Positions 38,257-47,496 of a DNA stretch of 64,000 bases are shown piece by piece (positions within the stretch are counted from its first letter, which is position 1; the number at the start of each line of letters is the position of its first letter). The notes beneath the pieces were generated by a model. The model worked only from the letters and a program-made list of their open reading frames with translations. It made no database searches and had not been told where the DNA came from. Source of the stretch: Algibacter pectinivorans (lineage in GTDB: Bacteria > Bacteroidota > Bacteroidia > Flavobacteriales > Flavobacteriaceae); contig NZ_FOMI01000001.1 of assembly GCF_900112595.1 (NCBI RefSeq), forward strand, positions 1-64,000. The letters are read 5' to 3'. A program made the position numbers and the translations under genes.

Positions 38257-39129
38257 ATGGACATTCGAGAAAACTATAAAAACCCATTAAAGGATATTGA
38301 TGATTGGGAAGAAAACCTAAAAGAAAGGTATCCAGAACACAATATCTCTAAAAAAGAAAAAGAAGAATTTAGAAACTACATTGACTCAGACCGTGCTAAA
38401 ACGGTTCGAGAATTTTACAGATTAAATCACATAAATCAAACGTATGATTTTGTTAGTAAAAAAGAGACGGAGTTTTTAAAATTCAACAAAAAAGAAATGT
38501 CGCTTTGGGAAGCAGTTGATTTTTTAAACACATTAGTAGATGATAGCGACCCAGACATCGATTTAGACCAATTACAACATCTTTTACAGACCTCAGAAGC
38601 TATTCGTGCCGATGGACACCCCGATTGGTTTGTTCTTACTGGTTTTTTACACGACATAGGTAAAGTCTTATGTCTGTTTGGCGAACCTCAATGGGCCGTA
38701 GTTGGAGATACATTTCCTGTTGGCTGCAAGTTTTCAGACAAAATAGTTTATCCTGATTTTTTTGCAGAAAACCCAGATAATTCAAACCCAAAATACAACA
38801 CAAAATATGGAGTGTATAGCCCAAACTGTGGATTAAAAAATGTTAAAATGAGTTGGGGACACGACGAATATTTATACCAAATACTTAAGGACTACCTTCC
38901 TGAGCCTGCTCTTTATATAATTAGGTACCACTCGTTTTATGCCCAACATCGAGAAGACGCATATACTCATTTAATGGATAGCAAAGACATTGAAATGTTT
39001 GAATGGGTTAAAAAATTCAACCCATACGATTTATATACAAAGGCCCCCGTAAAACCAGATGTTAAAGCTTTAAAACCTTATTACAAAGCCTTGGTAAAAA
39101 AGTACCTACCAGAGTTATTAAAATTTTAA
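38257..39129 (+). CDS. myo-Inositol oxygenase (MIOX)
   Basis: Cytoplasmic di-iron oxygenase that uses O2 to turn myo-inositol into D-glucuronate. I chose the ATG at 38257 (290 residues, MDIRENYKN); an in-frame TTG 27 bases upstream lies inside the likely promoter. All six iron ligands of the mammalian enzyme can be matched: His121 (RADGHPDW), His132-Asp133 (GFLHDIGK), His202 (SWGHDEYLY), His225 ([10 protein letters not shown]) and Asp258 (FNPYDLYTK). The GDTFPVGC loop is also conserved. MIOX is uncommon in bacteria. It is followed 30 bases later by a sodium:solute symporter and is divergent from susC, which links inositol use to the glycan locus next door. Confidence 0.93.
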   Translation: MDIRENYKNPLKDIDDWEENLKERYPEHNISKKEKEEFRNYIDSDRAKTVREFYRLNHINQTYDFVSKKETEFLKFNKKEMSLWEAVDFLNTLVDDSDPDIDLDQLQHLLQTSEAIRADGHPDWFVLTGFLHDIGKVLCLFGEPQWAVVGDTFPVGCKFSDKIVYPDFFAENPDNSNPKYNTKYGVYSPNCGLKNVKMSWGHDEYLYQILKDYLPEPALYIIRYHSFYAQHREDAYTHLMDSKDIEMFEWVKKFNPYDLYTKAPVKPDVKALKPYYKALVKKYLPELLKF

Positions 39130-39159
39130 TATCTTTTTATTTAGCCAACCTTTTTTGAT

Positions 39160-40734
39160 ATGCTGTACACTTACATAGGCTTTTTTGGATTTACGTTATT
39201 TGTTATTTTATATACAACTTATAAGTTAAGAAACGACAAATTTACCACATCTAAAGGATATTTTTTAGCTGGAAAAACCTTAACCGGACCTATTATTGCT
39301 GGATCTATGATATTGACAAATATATCTACAGAACACCTAATAGGAATGAATGGAAGCTCATATAAAAACGGTATCATTATCATTGCTTGGGAAGTTACCT
39401 CTGCAATTGCTCTAGTAATAGCAGCCATATATTTTGTTCCTAAATTTATAAAAATGGGACTAACTACTATTCCCGAATTTCTAGAAAGGCGATTTGACAG
39501 CTCAATTAGGTCCATAGTAGCTTTTTTACTAATGTCATCTTTCGTTATAACTCTACTCCCTATAGTACTTTATTCAGGAGCCATAAACATAGAAAGTGTA
39601 TTTGACTTTTCGAAAATTTTCAACATATCTAAAAATATGTCTTTAATTTGCACTGTATTGATAATTGGTATTATTGGTTCTTTATATGCTATATTTGGTG
39701 GATTAAAAGCAGTAGCTTATTCCGATTCTTTAAACGGCGTAGGACTTATGTTAGGTGGTCTACTAATTCCTGCAATAGCATTATATCAAATAGGCAATGG
39801 AAACCTAATAAACGGCTTAACTACTGTTTACAATTTTGCTCCAAATAAATTCAATATTGTAGGCGAACCCGATTCTGTACTTCCTTTCTCTGTATTATTC
39901 ACGGGCTTAATGATAAACCAATTATACTTTTGGGGAATGAATCAATCCATAATTCAACGTGCATTTGGTGCAAAAAACTTAATTGAAGCTCAAAAAGGCC
40001 TTATATATACTGGTGTATTAAAGCTATTTGTACCTGCCATAATTGTATTGCCTGGACTAATTTCATATTACTATTTTAAAGACGCCTACTATAGCACACC
40101 CGATTTAATTTACCCCTTGCTTGTTAAAAAAGTACTCCCTTCTTACTTATATGGCTTTTTTGCGGCTGTTATTTTGGGAGCCGTTTTAAGTACCTTTAAC
40201 AGTGTTTTAAATTCGGCAAGCACCATATTTTGTTTGGATATCTATAAAAAACTAATTAACAAAAACGTCGCAGACTACACGCTTGTTAAATATGGAAAGA
40301 TTTCATCCGTTATATTAGCAGTTGTAGCTATCTCTATTGCACCATTGGTAGCATATGCTCCAGATGGTCTTTACCAATTATTACAACAATTAAACGGCAT
40401 ATTTTTTATCCCTATTTCATCAATAATTATAGCGGGAATATTTTTTAAACAAATAAATACTCAGGGTGCCAAAGCAGGCTTGTTTTTTGGGCTTACCTTT
40501 TATATCTTAACAACTTTTGTATTAAATTTAAACATCCATTTTGTACATTTATGGGGTATTGAATTTGTTTTAAATTTTTTAATTATGTTTTTAGTTTCAA
40601 AAAATTTTACTTCTAAGCAAAAACACACTTTTTATAAAGACATTAGTACGAATGAAAAACAATGGTCTTATGTTCACATATATGGCGCCACACTAGTACT
40701 TATTACTATTTCCTTTTACGTTTTGCTATCTTAA
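39160..40734 (+). CDS. Sodium:solute symporter (SSS/SLC5 family), probable inositol importer
   Basis: Inner-membrane Na+-coupled symporter of 524 residues with 13-14 hydrophobic segments. The N-terminal KGYFLAGKTLTGPIIAGSMI, ILTNISTEHLIGMNGSSYK and the following YFVPKFIKMGLTTIPEFLER are typical of the SSS family, as are the middle block NQLYFWGMNQSIIQRAFGAK (about 245-264) and AAVILGAVLSTFNSVLNSAS. The YWGxNQ-type motif is shared with mammalian glucose and myo-inositol transporters. It directly follows the inositol oxygenase gene in the same direction, so myo-inositol is the most likely cargo; glucuronate is an alternative. Confidence 0.88.
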   Translation: MLYTYIGFFGFTLFVILYTTYKLRNDKFTTSKGYFLAGKTLTGPIIAGSMILTNISTEHLIGMNGSSYKNGIIIIAWEVTSAIALVIAAIYFVPKFIKMGLTTIPEFLERRFDSSIRSIVAFLLMSSFVITLLPIVLYSGAINIESVFDFSKIFNISKNMSLICTVLIIGIIGSLYAIFGGLKAVAYSDSLNGVGLMLGGLLIPAIALYQIGNGNLINGLTTVYNFAPNKFNIVGEPDSVLPFSVLFTGLMINQLYFWGMNQSIIQRAFGAKNLIEAQKGLIYTGVLKLFVPAIIVLPGLISYYYFKDAYYSTPDLIYPLLVKKVLPSYLYGFFAAVILGAVLSTFNSVLNSASTIFCLDIYKKLINKNVADYTLVKYGKISSVILAVVAISIAPLVAYAPDGLYQLLQQLNGIFFIPISSIIIAGIFFKQINTQGAKAGLFFGLTFYILTTFVLNLNIHFVHLWGIEFVLNFLIMFLVSKNFTSKQKHTFYKDISTNEKQWSYVHIYGATLVLITISFYVLLS

Positions 40735-41061
40735 CAAAAAAAAATCAAAATTAGAGTTAAATAAATTTCCCTTTTTTTTACACTTATTCATTATAACACC
40801 TCTTTCTATTTTAACAGTTTTAAGAACACCAATAATTTGCAATTAATTAACTAAAATCTAGCACAAATAAGAATATAAATTCCTACTACCCCCCTTACTT
40901 TTAAACAGTTAATACATACGTACTAAAAACAATTACATTAACTTTCTAATTAACAAATAAAAGGACCACTTTGAAATTTCAGATAACTATTTCTGCGTTT
41001 GAATTTTTAATCTAAAACACGATACCCACTAAAATCTTACAAAAATTTCTTAAATAAACAA
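40735..41061. other. AT-rich spacer between the symporter gene and the tRNA-Pro terminator
   Basis: About 330 bases with no ORF, hairpin terminator or recognised RNA. A TTAACTTTCTAATTAAC stretch near 40938-40954 resembles the TTAACTTT boxes in the susC/oxygenase control region, but no gene start is nearby. Confidence 0.4.
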
Positions 41062-41098
41062 TAAAAAAACACCGTTAATCATGGATTAACGGTGTTTT
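41062..41098 (-). terminator. Intrinsic terminator of tRNA-Pro
   Basis: AAAACACCGTTAATC (41066-41080) and GATTAACGGTGTTTT (41084-41098) form a 15-bp stem with a 3-base loop. On the minus strand a run of T follows (complement of the A-run 41063-41069), 24 bases past the tRNA 3' end. Confidence 0.85.
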
Positions 41099-41122
41099 AA
41101 ATAATTCCTATTTCTAGGTTAG

Positions 41123-41197
41123 TCGGGGTGGCAGGATTCGAACCTGCGACCTCCGCGTCCCAAACGCGGCGCGATAACCGGGCTACGCTACACCCCG
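41123..41197 (-). tRNA. tRNA-Pro (anticodon UGG)
   Basis: The minus strand folds into a full cloverleaf: acceptor arms CGGGGTG (41197-41191) and CACCCCG (41130-41124) pair completely, the discriminator is A at 41123, the anticodon stem CCGCG/CGCGG encloses the loop TTTGGGA with anticodon TGG, and the T arm contains GGTTCGAATCC. CCA is not encoded. It is followed by its own terminator. Confidence 0.97.
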
Positions 41198-41280
41198 AAT
41201 TTAAATAGAATTGAATATATTTTGGGAATTCAAATTCTACATTTACCTTTATTTTCTGAGCGTAGTTTATGCCGCACTTC

Positions 41281-41301
41281 TGCGATACTACACCCCGAAT
41301 T
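41281..41301 (-). pseudogene. Fragment resembling the tRNA-Pro 5' end
   Basis: The minus-strand string AATTCGGGGTGTAG is repeated exactly 100 bases upstream of the tRNA-Pro 5' end, covering the acceptor strand and the first D-arm positions. What follows does not continue as a tRNA, so this is a remnant or duplicated flank, not a second gene. Confidence 0.4.
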
Positions 41302-41422
41302 GGTATCCTATTTTTAAGGACTGCAAATATATAGTTTTCTTTTAGATATAAAATCTTTTTTTAGTTCTTTTTTACTTTTTAAAAATAATTTTCTCGATAA
41401 ATTTTTTACAAAGAATTAATCT

Positions 41423-41430
41423 TAAATTTG
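41423..41430 (+). promoter_or_regulatory. Bacteroidota -7 promoter box of udk
   Basis: TAAATTTG matches TAnnTTTG, with its end 27 bases before the udk ATG. This fits a single start for the udk-divIC-mutA-mutB series. Confidence 0.5.
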
Positions 41431-41457
41431 TTTCATTAAAAAAGTAAAATAATCTTT

Positions 41458-42063
41458 ATGCTAATTATTGGAATTGCAGGTGGTACAGGCTGCGGAAAAA
41501 CAACTGTAGTAAATCAAATATTAAACGAACTTCCAGAAGGCGAAGTGGGTATACTATGGCAAGATTCGTACTATAAAGACACCTCACATTTGTCCTACGA
41601 CGAGCGTATAAAAATTAATTTTGACCACCCCAGATCTATAGATTTCGATTTAATTGTAGCTCATTTAAAAGATTTAAAAAACAACAAACCCATAGAGCAA
41701 CCCGTCTATTCGTTTGTAAAACACAACAGAACCGGCGATGCTATATTAACGCATCCTAGAAAGGTAATGATTGTAGAGGGCATTTTAATACTTGCCAACC
41801 CAGAGTTAAGAGATATGTTCGATATTAAAATATTTGTTCATGCCGATAGTGATGAGCGCTTAATAAGACGACTAAAACGAGACATAAAAGAAAGAGGACG
41901 CGATTTAGACGAGGTTTTAAACCGCTACCAAACCACCTTAAAACCAATGCACAATCAGTTTATTGAGCCTACTAAGGAATATGCAGATATTATTATCCCA
42001 ACCAATAAACACAATACAGTAGCTATAGATATAGTTAGAACCATAATAAACGATAAACTATAA
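41458..42063 (+). CDS. udk: Uridine kinase
   Basis: Phosphorylates uridine and cytidine to their monophosphates in pyrimidine salvage. The 201-residue cytoplasmic protein begins with the P-loop GIAGGTGCGKTTVVNQIL (about 5-22). The DSYYKD block and the FDHPRSIDFDLIVAHL stretch are nucleoside-binding signatures of the family, and RLIRRLKRDIKERGRD is the lid region. The next gene, for a septum protein, begins 1 base after its stop codon, so the two are cotranscribed. Confidence 0.95.
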   Translation: MLIIGIAGGTGCGKTTVVNQILNELPEGEVGILWQDSYYKDTSHLSYDERIKINFDHPRSIDFDLIVAHLKDLKNNKPIEQPVYSFVKHNRTGDAILTHPRKVMIVEGILILANPELRDMFDIKIFVHADSDERLIRRLKRDIKERGRDLDEVLNRYQTTLKPMHNQFIEPTKEYADIIIPTNKHNTVAIDIVRTIINDKL

Positions 42064-42064
42064 C

Positions 42065-42388
42065 ATGGCACTTCCAAAAAGCAAATATTTAAAACCTTTT
42101 AAAAATATATTCCTACTTATATTAGTTGTATTTGTAGTTTGGATGTTGTTTTTTGATGCCAACTCATGGCTAATTCATCATGAATTAAATACAGAAATTG
42201 AAGATTTAGAAAACGAAAAAAGTTACTATAAAAAAGAAATAGAAAAAGACAAGAAAGATTTAAAAAAGATAAGCACCGATGAAGGTTTAGAAAAATTTGC
42301 TAGAGAAGCATACTATATGAAGCGTGATAATGAAGAAATTTACATTATTGAGTACGAAGACAGCTTAAAAACTACAGATAATGACTAA
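42065..42388 (+). CDS. Septum formation initiator family protein (FtsB/DivIC type)
   Basis: Small bitopic cell-division protein of 107 residues. It has a short cytoplasmic N terminus, one membrane helix (about 15-33, NIFLLILVVFVVWMLFF) and an extracytoplasmic coiled coil rich in Glu and Lys (about 40-75), followed by the LEKFAREAYYMKRDNEEIYI block that defines the family. It would act in the divisome complex with FtsL- and FtsQ-type proteins. The end overlaps the start of mutA by 8 bases. Confidence 0.9.
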   Translation: MALPKSKYLKPFKNIFLLILVVFVVWMLFFDANSWLIHHELNTEIEDLENEKSYYKKEIEKDKKDLKKISTDEGLEKFAREAYYMKRDNEEIYIIEYEDSLKTTDND

Positions 42389-43742
42389 AAACTTGTTTGA
42401 TGGTTTCAATTCGGTTTCTGCTAAACAATGGAAACAAAAAATTCAGTTCGATTTAAAAGGAGCTGACTACAACGATACGCTTATTTGGAAAACCAATGAA
42501 GACATCGATTTAAAGCCTTTTTATCATGCCGATGATTTTGAAAAACTACCAAACATATCTAACACCAAAGCAACACAATGGAAAATTGGACAAAGTATTT
42601 TTGTTGCCGATGTCGAAAAATCTAATTTAAACGCTATTCGCAGTATTAAAGGTGGTGCTGAACAAATTAATTTCATTATACCATCAGACGCTGTTTCCAT
42701 TAAAAATTTAATTCAGCACATTAATCTAGATGCCGTAACCCTTCAATTTGAATTACTATTCCTTTCTGAAGCCTACACAACACAATTACAAAGCCTAGTA
42801 CCAAAAGCCAAAATAAAACTAGATTGCATTGGCCAATTAGCTAAAACAGGAAATTGGTTTAAAAGTTTAAACGACGACTTAAAGACTTCTAAAAGCTTAA
42901 TTAACACCACCAAAGCACTTCATATAAATGCTTCGCTTTACCAAAATGCAGGTGCTACCATGGTGCAGGAACTGGCTTATACCCTAGCCCATACCAACGA
43001 GTATTTAAATAATCTAGAGGCCTTTAAAAGTGATTTATCTTCGCTTAGCGTAACATTTCATGTATCCGTTGGTACAAATTACTTTTTTGAAATTGCAAAA
43101 CTACGAGCACTAAGGGTATTATGTAAAACCTTAGCATCAGAATATCATATAGATGTAAATTGCGCTATTGAAGTAACTCCTACAAAGCGCAATAAAACCG
43201 TATACGATTACAACACAAACATGCTACGCACCACTACAGAATGTATGAGTGCTGTGTTGGGTGGCGCAAATGTTATTTGTAACTTACCCTATGATTATGT
43301 GTTCCATAAAAGCAATGAATTTGCCGAACGCATTGCAAGAAACCAACTATTAATTTTAAAAAACGAAAGTTATTTTGATAAAGTTAATAATCCTTCAGAC
43401 GGATCATATTACATTGAAAGTTTAACCCAACAACTCGCTGAAAAAGCCTTGGAGTTATTTAAAAACATGGAATCTGCAGGTGGTTTTTTAAAACAATTAA
43501 AACTAGGCACAATTCAACGAAAAATAAAAGAAAGTGCAGCAAAAGAGCAAGAGCAATTTGATAACGGAGCTATTATTTTGTTGGGCACAAACAAACACCC
43601 AAATGCTATGGATAAAATGAAAAACGAGTTAGAAATTTATCCTTTTGTTAAAATAAAACCTAGAAAAACACTTATTGAACCCATTATAGAAAACAGATTA
43701 TCAGAACATTTAGAAAAAAACCGATTAAAAAATGAAAATTAA
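42381..43742 (+). CDS. mutA: Methylmalonyl-CoA mutase, small (beta) subunit
   Basis: Non-catalytic partner of the large mutase subunit, interconverting methylmalonyl-CoA and succinyl-CoA. The 453 residues form a mutase-like TIM barrel only, without the cobalamin-binding domain, as in other MutA proteins. Recognisable blocks are INASLYQNAGATMVQELAYT (about 174-193), YFFEIAKLRALRVL, RTTTECMSAVLGGANVI and NPSDGSYYIESLTQQLAEKA, each mirrored in MutB. It overlaps the downstream lipoprotein gene by 11 bases. No cobalamin riboswitch was seen upstream of it. Confidence 0.93.
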   Translation: MTKNLFDGFNSVSAKQWKQKIQFDLKGADYNDTLIWKTNEDIDLKPFYHADDFEKLPNISNTKATQWKIGQSIFVADVEKSNLNAIRSIKGGAEQINFIIPSDAVSIKNLIQHINLDAVTLQFELLFLSEAYTTQLQSLVPKAKIKLDCIGQLAKTGNWFKSLNDDLKTSKSLINTTKALHINASLYQNAGATMVQELAYTLAHTNEYLNNLEAFKSDLSSLSVTFHVSVGTNYFFEIAKLRALRVLCKTLASEYHIDVNCAIEVTPTKRNKTVYDYNTNMLRTTTECMSAVLGGANVICNLPYDYVFHKSNEFAERIARNQLLILKNESYFDKVNNPSDGSYYIESLTQQLAEKALELFKNMESAGGFLKQLKLGTIQRKIKESAAKEQEQFDNGAIILLGTNKHPNAMDKMKNELEIYPFVKIKPRKTLIEPIIENRLSEHLEKNRLKNEN

Positions 43743-44421
43743 AATGAAATCAAAAATCACAACACTTACATTTTTATTAGTTATAACTTTATTAAGCTGT
43801 AATCAAGAAAGTCAATTTAAAGACTTTAAATACGCCGACAAGCCAGAAACTATTACCTGCGATGGTGTAAATTTAAAATTATTAAACGAAGCGCTTTATA
43901 GTTTTGAAAATGATATCATTACGCACTATCATAAAGGAAATGGCACTCCTAGACTAGACCAAGCCTATTCGCAAATAATAAGAAACTCTATTTATGGCAG
44001 GTTAAAAATAGAGGATATCGCATCAAAACATACAGTTAATGTTTTTGAAGCATTAAAAAAGGAAGACAATCTTTGGGACGCTAACAACCCAAAAAGTCAC
44101 CTGAATTATAACAGCAAAGTACTAAACTGTATTGCCAATTCTCTTAAAGACACGAGTTTAAAAACAACTTTAAATGCACTAATATCTACAAATAGTATGG
44201 CACCAAAATTATTTGGTCCTGCTCTAGTTAGCAAATCTAGAAACGCATTAAACGACAAAAGTTTAGCAATGTACATCACCCTAGATTTGTTTTATGCTAA
44301 AATGTTCGATATCGATTTTAGCAAAGTGAATTTTGAAAGAACAGAGCAAAAGGTTGACTTTAACGCAGTACCTTCTATAAAAAACCCGGCAGAAGACCCA
44401 CACGCAGGACATAACCATTAA
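43732..44421 (+). CDS. Uncharacterised lipoprotein inside the methylmalonyl-CoA mutase operon
   Basis: I do not recognise a family with a known function. The 229-residue product has a signal and a lipobox ending at Cys (ITLLSC, about residue 23), so it should be anchored in an envelope membrane. The rest is mostly helical, with a cysteine pair (TCDG near 43, LNCI near 127) and a histidine-rich tail DPHAGHNH that could bind metal. The start overlaps mutA by 11 bases; an in-frame ATG at 43744 is an alternative that removes the overlap. It precedes mutB by 6 bases. An envelope lipoprotein between two subunits of a cytoplasmic enzyme is odd. Confidence 0.85.
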   Translation: MKIKMKSKITTLTFLLVITLLSCNQESQFKDFKYADKPETITCDGVNLKLLNEALYSFENDIITHYHKGNGTPRLDQAYSQIIRNSIYGRLKIEDIASKHTVNVFEALKKEDNLWDANNPKSHLNYNSKVLNCIANSLKDTSLKTTLNALISTNSMAPKLFGPALVSKSRNALNDKSLAMYITLDLFYAKMFDIDFSKVNFERTEQKVDFNAVPSIKNPAEDPHAGHNH

Positions 44422-44427
44422 ACTCTA

Positions 44428-46617
44428 ATGAGCAGAAAAAATCTTCAACATATCAAAATTAATTCGGACTTTGAAAACTTAGAAACTACACCTTCTTGTT
44501 TTCAAACGTCCGAAACTATTGATGTGAAATCAACTTACACTAAAGCTGACATTGAAGGTTTACAACACTTAAATTTTGTGGCAGGAATTGAACCGTATCT
44601 TCGAGGGCCTTACAGCACCATGTATGTTAAAAGGCCTTGGACGATACGCCAATATGCGGGATTTTCAACCGCCGAAGAAAGCAATGCCTTTTACAGAAGA
44701 AATTTAGCCGCAGGACAAAAAGGCTTATCTGTTGCTTTCGATTTGGCAACCCACAGAGGCTACGACTCAGACCACGAACGCGTTGTTGGCGATGTTGGTA
44801 AGGCAGGAGTAGCAATAGATTCGGTTGAAGACATGAAAATACTCTTCGACAAAATACCGTTAGATAAAATGTCGGTTTCCATGACCATGAATGGCGCCGT
44901 ACTACCCATTATGGCATTTTATATTGTGGCTGCCGAAGAGCAAGGTGTAAAACCAGAACAATTAGCAGGCACCATTCAAAATGATATATTAAAGGAGTTT
45001 ATGGTGCGCAATACCTACATCTACCCGCCTGCACCTTCCATGGAAATTATTTCGGATATATTTAAGTATACCAGCAAATTCATGCCTAAATTTAATAGCA
45101 TTAGTATTTCTGGCTACCATATGCAAGAAGCTGGAGCGACCTGCGATATTGAATTGGCATATACACTAGCCGATGGCTTAGAGTATATTCGTAAAGGATT
45201 AGCTGCCGGAATGGATATTGACACTTTTGCCCCTAGATTATCGTTTTTCTGGGCCATTGGGTTAAACCATTTTATGGAAATTGCAAAAATGCGCGCTGCA
45301 CGAATGCTTTGGGCTAAATTGCTAAAACAATTTAATCCTAAAAACCAAAAATCTTTAAAACTGCGTACCCATTGCCAAACGTCTGGATGGAGTTTAACCG
45401 AACAAGACCCGTTTAACAATGTGGCACGTACAACTATAGAGGCTGCCGCAGCCGTATTTGGCGGCACACAATCGCTACATACCAATGCTTTAGATGAAGC
45501 CATTGCCTTACCCACCGATTTTTCGGCAAGAATAGCAAGAAACACACAACTGTTTTTGCTTGAAGAAACCCATATTACAAAAACCGTTGATCCTTGGGCT
45601 GGTAGTTATTTCGTTGAAAAACTAACACATGATATTGCACAGAAAGCTTGGACTTTAATTGAAGAAATTGAAGCCCTTGGTGGGATGACTAAGGCTATTG
45701 ATGCCGGTATTCCTAAAATTAGAATTGAAGAAGCTGCCGCTAGAAAGCAAGCCAGAATAGATTCTAATCAAGATATTATTGTTGGTGTAAACAAATATGT
45801 GCTTGAAGAAGAAGCACCAATTACAACACTTGAAGTCGATAACCAAACCGTAAGAAACGCGCAAATAGAGCGCTTAACTAAGATTAAAGCCGAAAGAAAT
45901 CCAGAAAAAGTTAAAGCAGCCTTATCAAAATTAAGCGAAGCTGCAAAATTTTCGTTAAATTCAGAACATAGAAAGTCCAATAAAAATCAGGAATCAGAAT
46001 CAATAGACGGCAATCTAGATGACGATTACAACTTATTAGCACTTGCTATTATAGCGGCCCGCGAACGTGCAACCTTAGGTGAAATTAGTGATGCCTTAGA
46101 GGTAGAATTCGGGCGACATAAAGCACAAATAAAATCATTTTCTGGTGTGTATAGTAAAGAAATAAAAGACGATAAATCCTTTAAAAAAGCTCAAGAACTA
46201 GCCGATGTTTTTGCTGAGCAAGATGGCAGACGCCCTCGTATTATGATAGCAAAAATGGGGCAAGATGGTCATGATCGTGGTGCAAAAGTGGTTGCCACAG
46301 GTTATGCCGATGTTGGTTTTGATGTGGACATTAGTCCTTTATTTCAAACACCAAAAGAAGTTGCAAAACAAGCCGTTGAAAACGATGTGCATATTTTAGG
46401 CATTTCATCGTTAGCTGCAGGACATAAAACACTTGTACCTCAAGTAATACAAGAACTTAAAAATTACGGTCGCGAAGATATTATGGTTATTGTTGGTGGC
46501 GTTGTGCCCAAACAAGATTATCAGTTTTTATTTGATGCCGGAACCGTAGCTATTTTTGGCCCAGGCACCAAAATTAGCGAGACTGCCATTCAGGTTTTAG
46601 AAATTTTGATAAATTAA
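44428..46617 (+). CDS. mutB: Methylmalonyl-CoA mutase, large (alpha) subunit
   Basis: Catalytic, adenosylcobalamin-dependent subunit; 729 residues, close to the usual length. The N-terminal TIM barrel has [20 protein letters not shown] (active-site Tyr region, about 58-77), [18 protein letters not shown] and [20 protein letters not shown]. The C-terminal cobalamin domain carries the base-off motif [20 protein letters not shown] (Asp-x-His-x-x-Gly) and the downstream GISSLAAGH and [11 protein letters not shown]. An insertion around residues 500-530 rich in Ser, Asn and Asp links the domains. It links propionate or branched-chain catabolism to the TCA cycle. Confidence 0.97.
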   Translation: MSRKNLQHIKINSDFENLETTPSCFQTSETIDVKSTYTKADIEGLQHLNFVAGIEPYLRGPYSTMYVKRPWTIRQYAGFSTAEESNAFYRRNLAAGQKGLSVAFDLATHRGYDSDHERVVGDVGKAGVAIDSVEDMKILFDKIPLDKMSVSMTMNGAVLPIMAFYIVAAEEQGVKPEQLAGTIQNDILKEFMVRNTYIYPPAPSMEIISDIFKYTSKFMPKFNSISISGYHMQEAGATCDIELAYTLADGLEYIRKGLAAGMDIDTFAPRLSFFWAIGLNHFMEIAKMRAARMLWAKLLKQFNPKNQKSLKLRTHCQTSGWSLTEQDPFNNVARTTIEAAAAVFGGTQSLHTNALDEAIALPTDFSARIARNTQLFLLEETHITKTVDPWAGSYFVEKLTHDIAQKAWTLIEEIEALGGMTKAIDAGIPKIRIEEAAARKQARIDSNQDIIVGVNKYVLEEEAPITTLEVDNQTVRNAQIERLTKIKAERNPEKVKAALSKLSEAAKFSLNSEHRKSNKNQESESIDGNLDDDYNLLALAIIAARERATLGEISDALEVEFGRHKAQIKSFSGVYSKEIKDDKSFKKAQELADVFAEQDGRRPRIMIAKMGQDGHDRGAKVVATGYADVGFDVDISPLFQTPKEVAKQAVENDVHILGISSLAAGHKTLVPQVIQELKNYGREDIMVIVGGVVPKQDYQFLFDAGTVAIFGPGTKISETAIQVLEILIN

Positions 46618-46729
46618 TAATTAAATATCAACCTCGTAAATGAGGTCGTCTATTTCAATTGTTAACAAATTCCGCTTTTATTCCTCGTAAATAATTGTAT
46701 TTTTACAGCTAATAAAACCAAATCATTTC

Positions 46730-47494
46730 ATGGGTAAAATCATAGCAATTGCTAATCAAAAAGGCGGTGTTGGAAAAACAACAACCTCAATAAACTTAGC
46801 AGCTTCACTAGGTGTTCTAGAGAAGAAAGTATTACTTATAGATGCTGACCCTCAAGCAAATGCAACTTCTGGAATTGGAATTGATGTAGAATCTGTAGAC
46901 GTTGGAACTTATCAACTTTTAGAGCATTCTCATTCTGCCAAAGAAGCTATTGTAAAAACAGAAACGCCAAATTTAGATATTATTCCTGCGCATATCGACC
47001 TTGTTGCAATTGAAATTGAACTTGTTGATAAAGATGAACGCGAATATATGCTTAAAAAAGCGTTACAAGAGATAAAGGATGATTATGATTATATCATTAT
47101 TGATTGTGCGCCATCATTAGGTTTGTTAACTTTAAACGCATTAACATCGGCCGATGCTGTTATTATTCCTATTCAATGTGAATATTTTGCATTAGAAGGT
47201 TTAGGAAAGTTATTAAACACTATAAAAAGTGTTCAAAAAATTCATAACCCCAACTTAGATATTGAGGGCTTATTGTTAACCATGTACGATTCGCGTTTAA
47301 GATTATCCAATCAAGTGGTTGAAGAAGTGCAAAAACACTTTAACGATATGGTGTTTAAAACCATCATTCAACGAAACGTAAGACTAAGTGAGGCACCAAG
47401 CTATGGCGAAAGTATAATTAATTACGATGCCAGTAGTAAAGGTGCTAACAATTACTTAAGTTTGGCAAAAGAAGTCATTAATAAAAACGCTTAA
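46730..47494 (+). CDS. parA: ParA-type chromosome partitioning ATPase
   Basis: Walker-type ATPase that segregates chromosome origins together with ParB. The 254 residues start MGKIIAIANQKGGVGKTTTS with the deviant Walker A motif, followed by LLIDADPQANATSG (A' motif) and YIIIDCAPSLGLLTLNAL (Walker B). Short length and lack of an N-terminal HTH place it with chromosomal ParA/Soj proteins. parB follows after 2 bases. Confidence 0.96.
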   Translation: MGKIIAIANQKGGVGKTTTSINLAASLGVLEKKVLLIDADPQANATSGIGIDVESVDVGTYQLLEHSHSAKEAIVKTETPNLDIIPAHIDLVAIEIELVDKDEREYMLKKALQEIKDDYDYIIIDCAPSLGLLTLNALTSADAVIIPIQCEYFALEGLGKLLNTIKSVQKIHNPNLDIEGLLLTMYDSRLRLSNQVVEEVQKHFNDMVFKTIIQRNVRLSEAPSYGESIINYDASSKGANNYLSLAKEVINKNA

Positions 47495-47496
47495 TT

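Noticed and set aside
42200-42381. Cobalamin riboswitch upstream of the mutase genes
   Set aside because: mutA overlaps the preceding gene, leaving no leader space, and no B12-box-like sequence was found.
45114-45545. A 143-codon minus-strand ORF inside mutB
   Set aside because: Complete overlap with the well-supported mutase large subunit; no own features.
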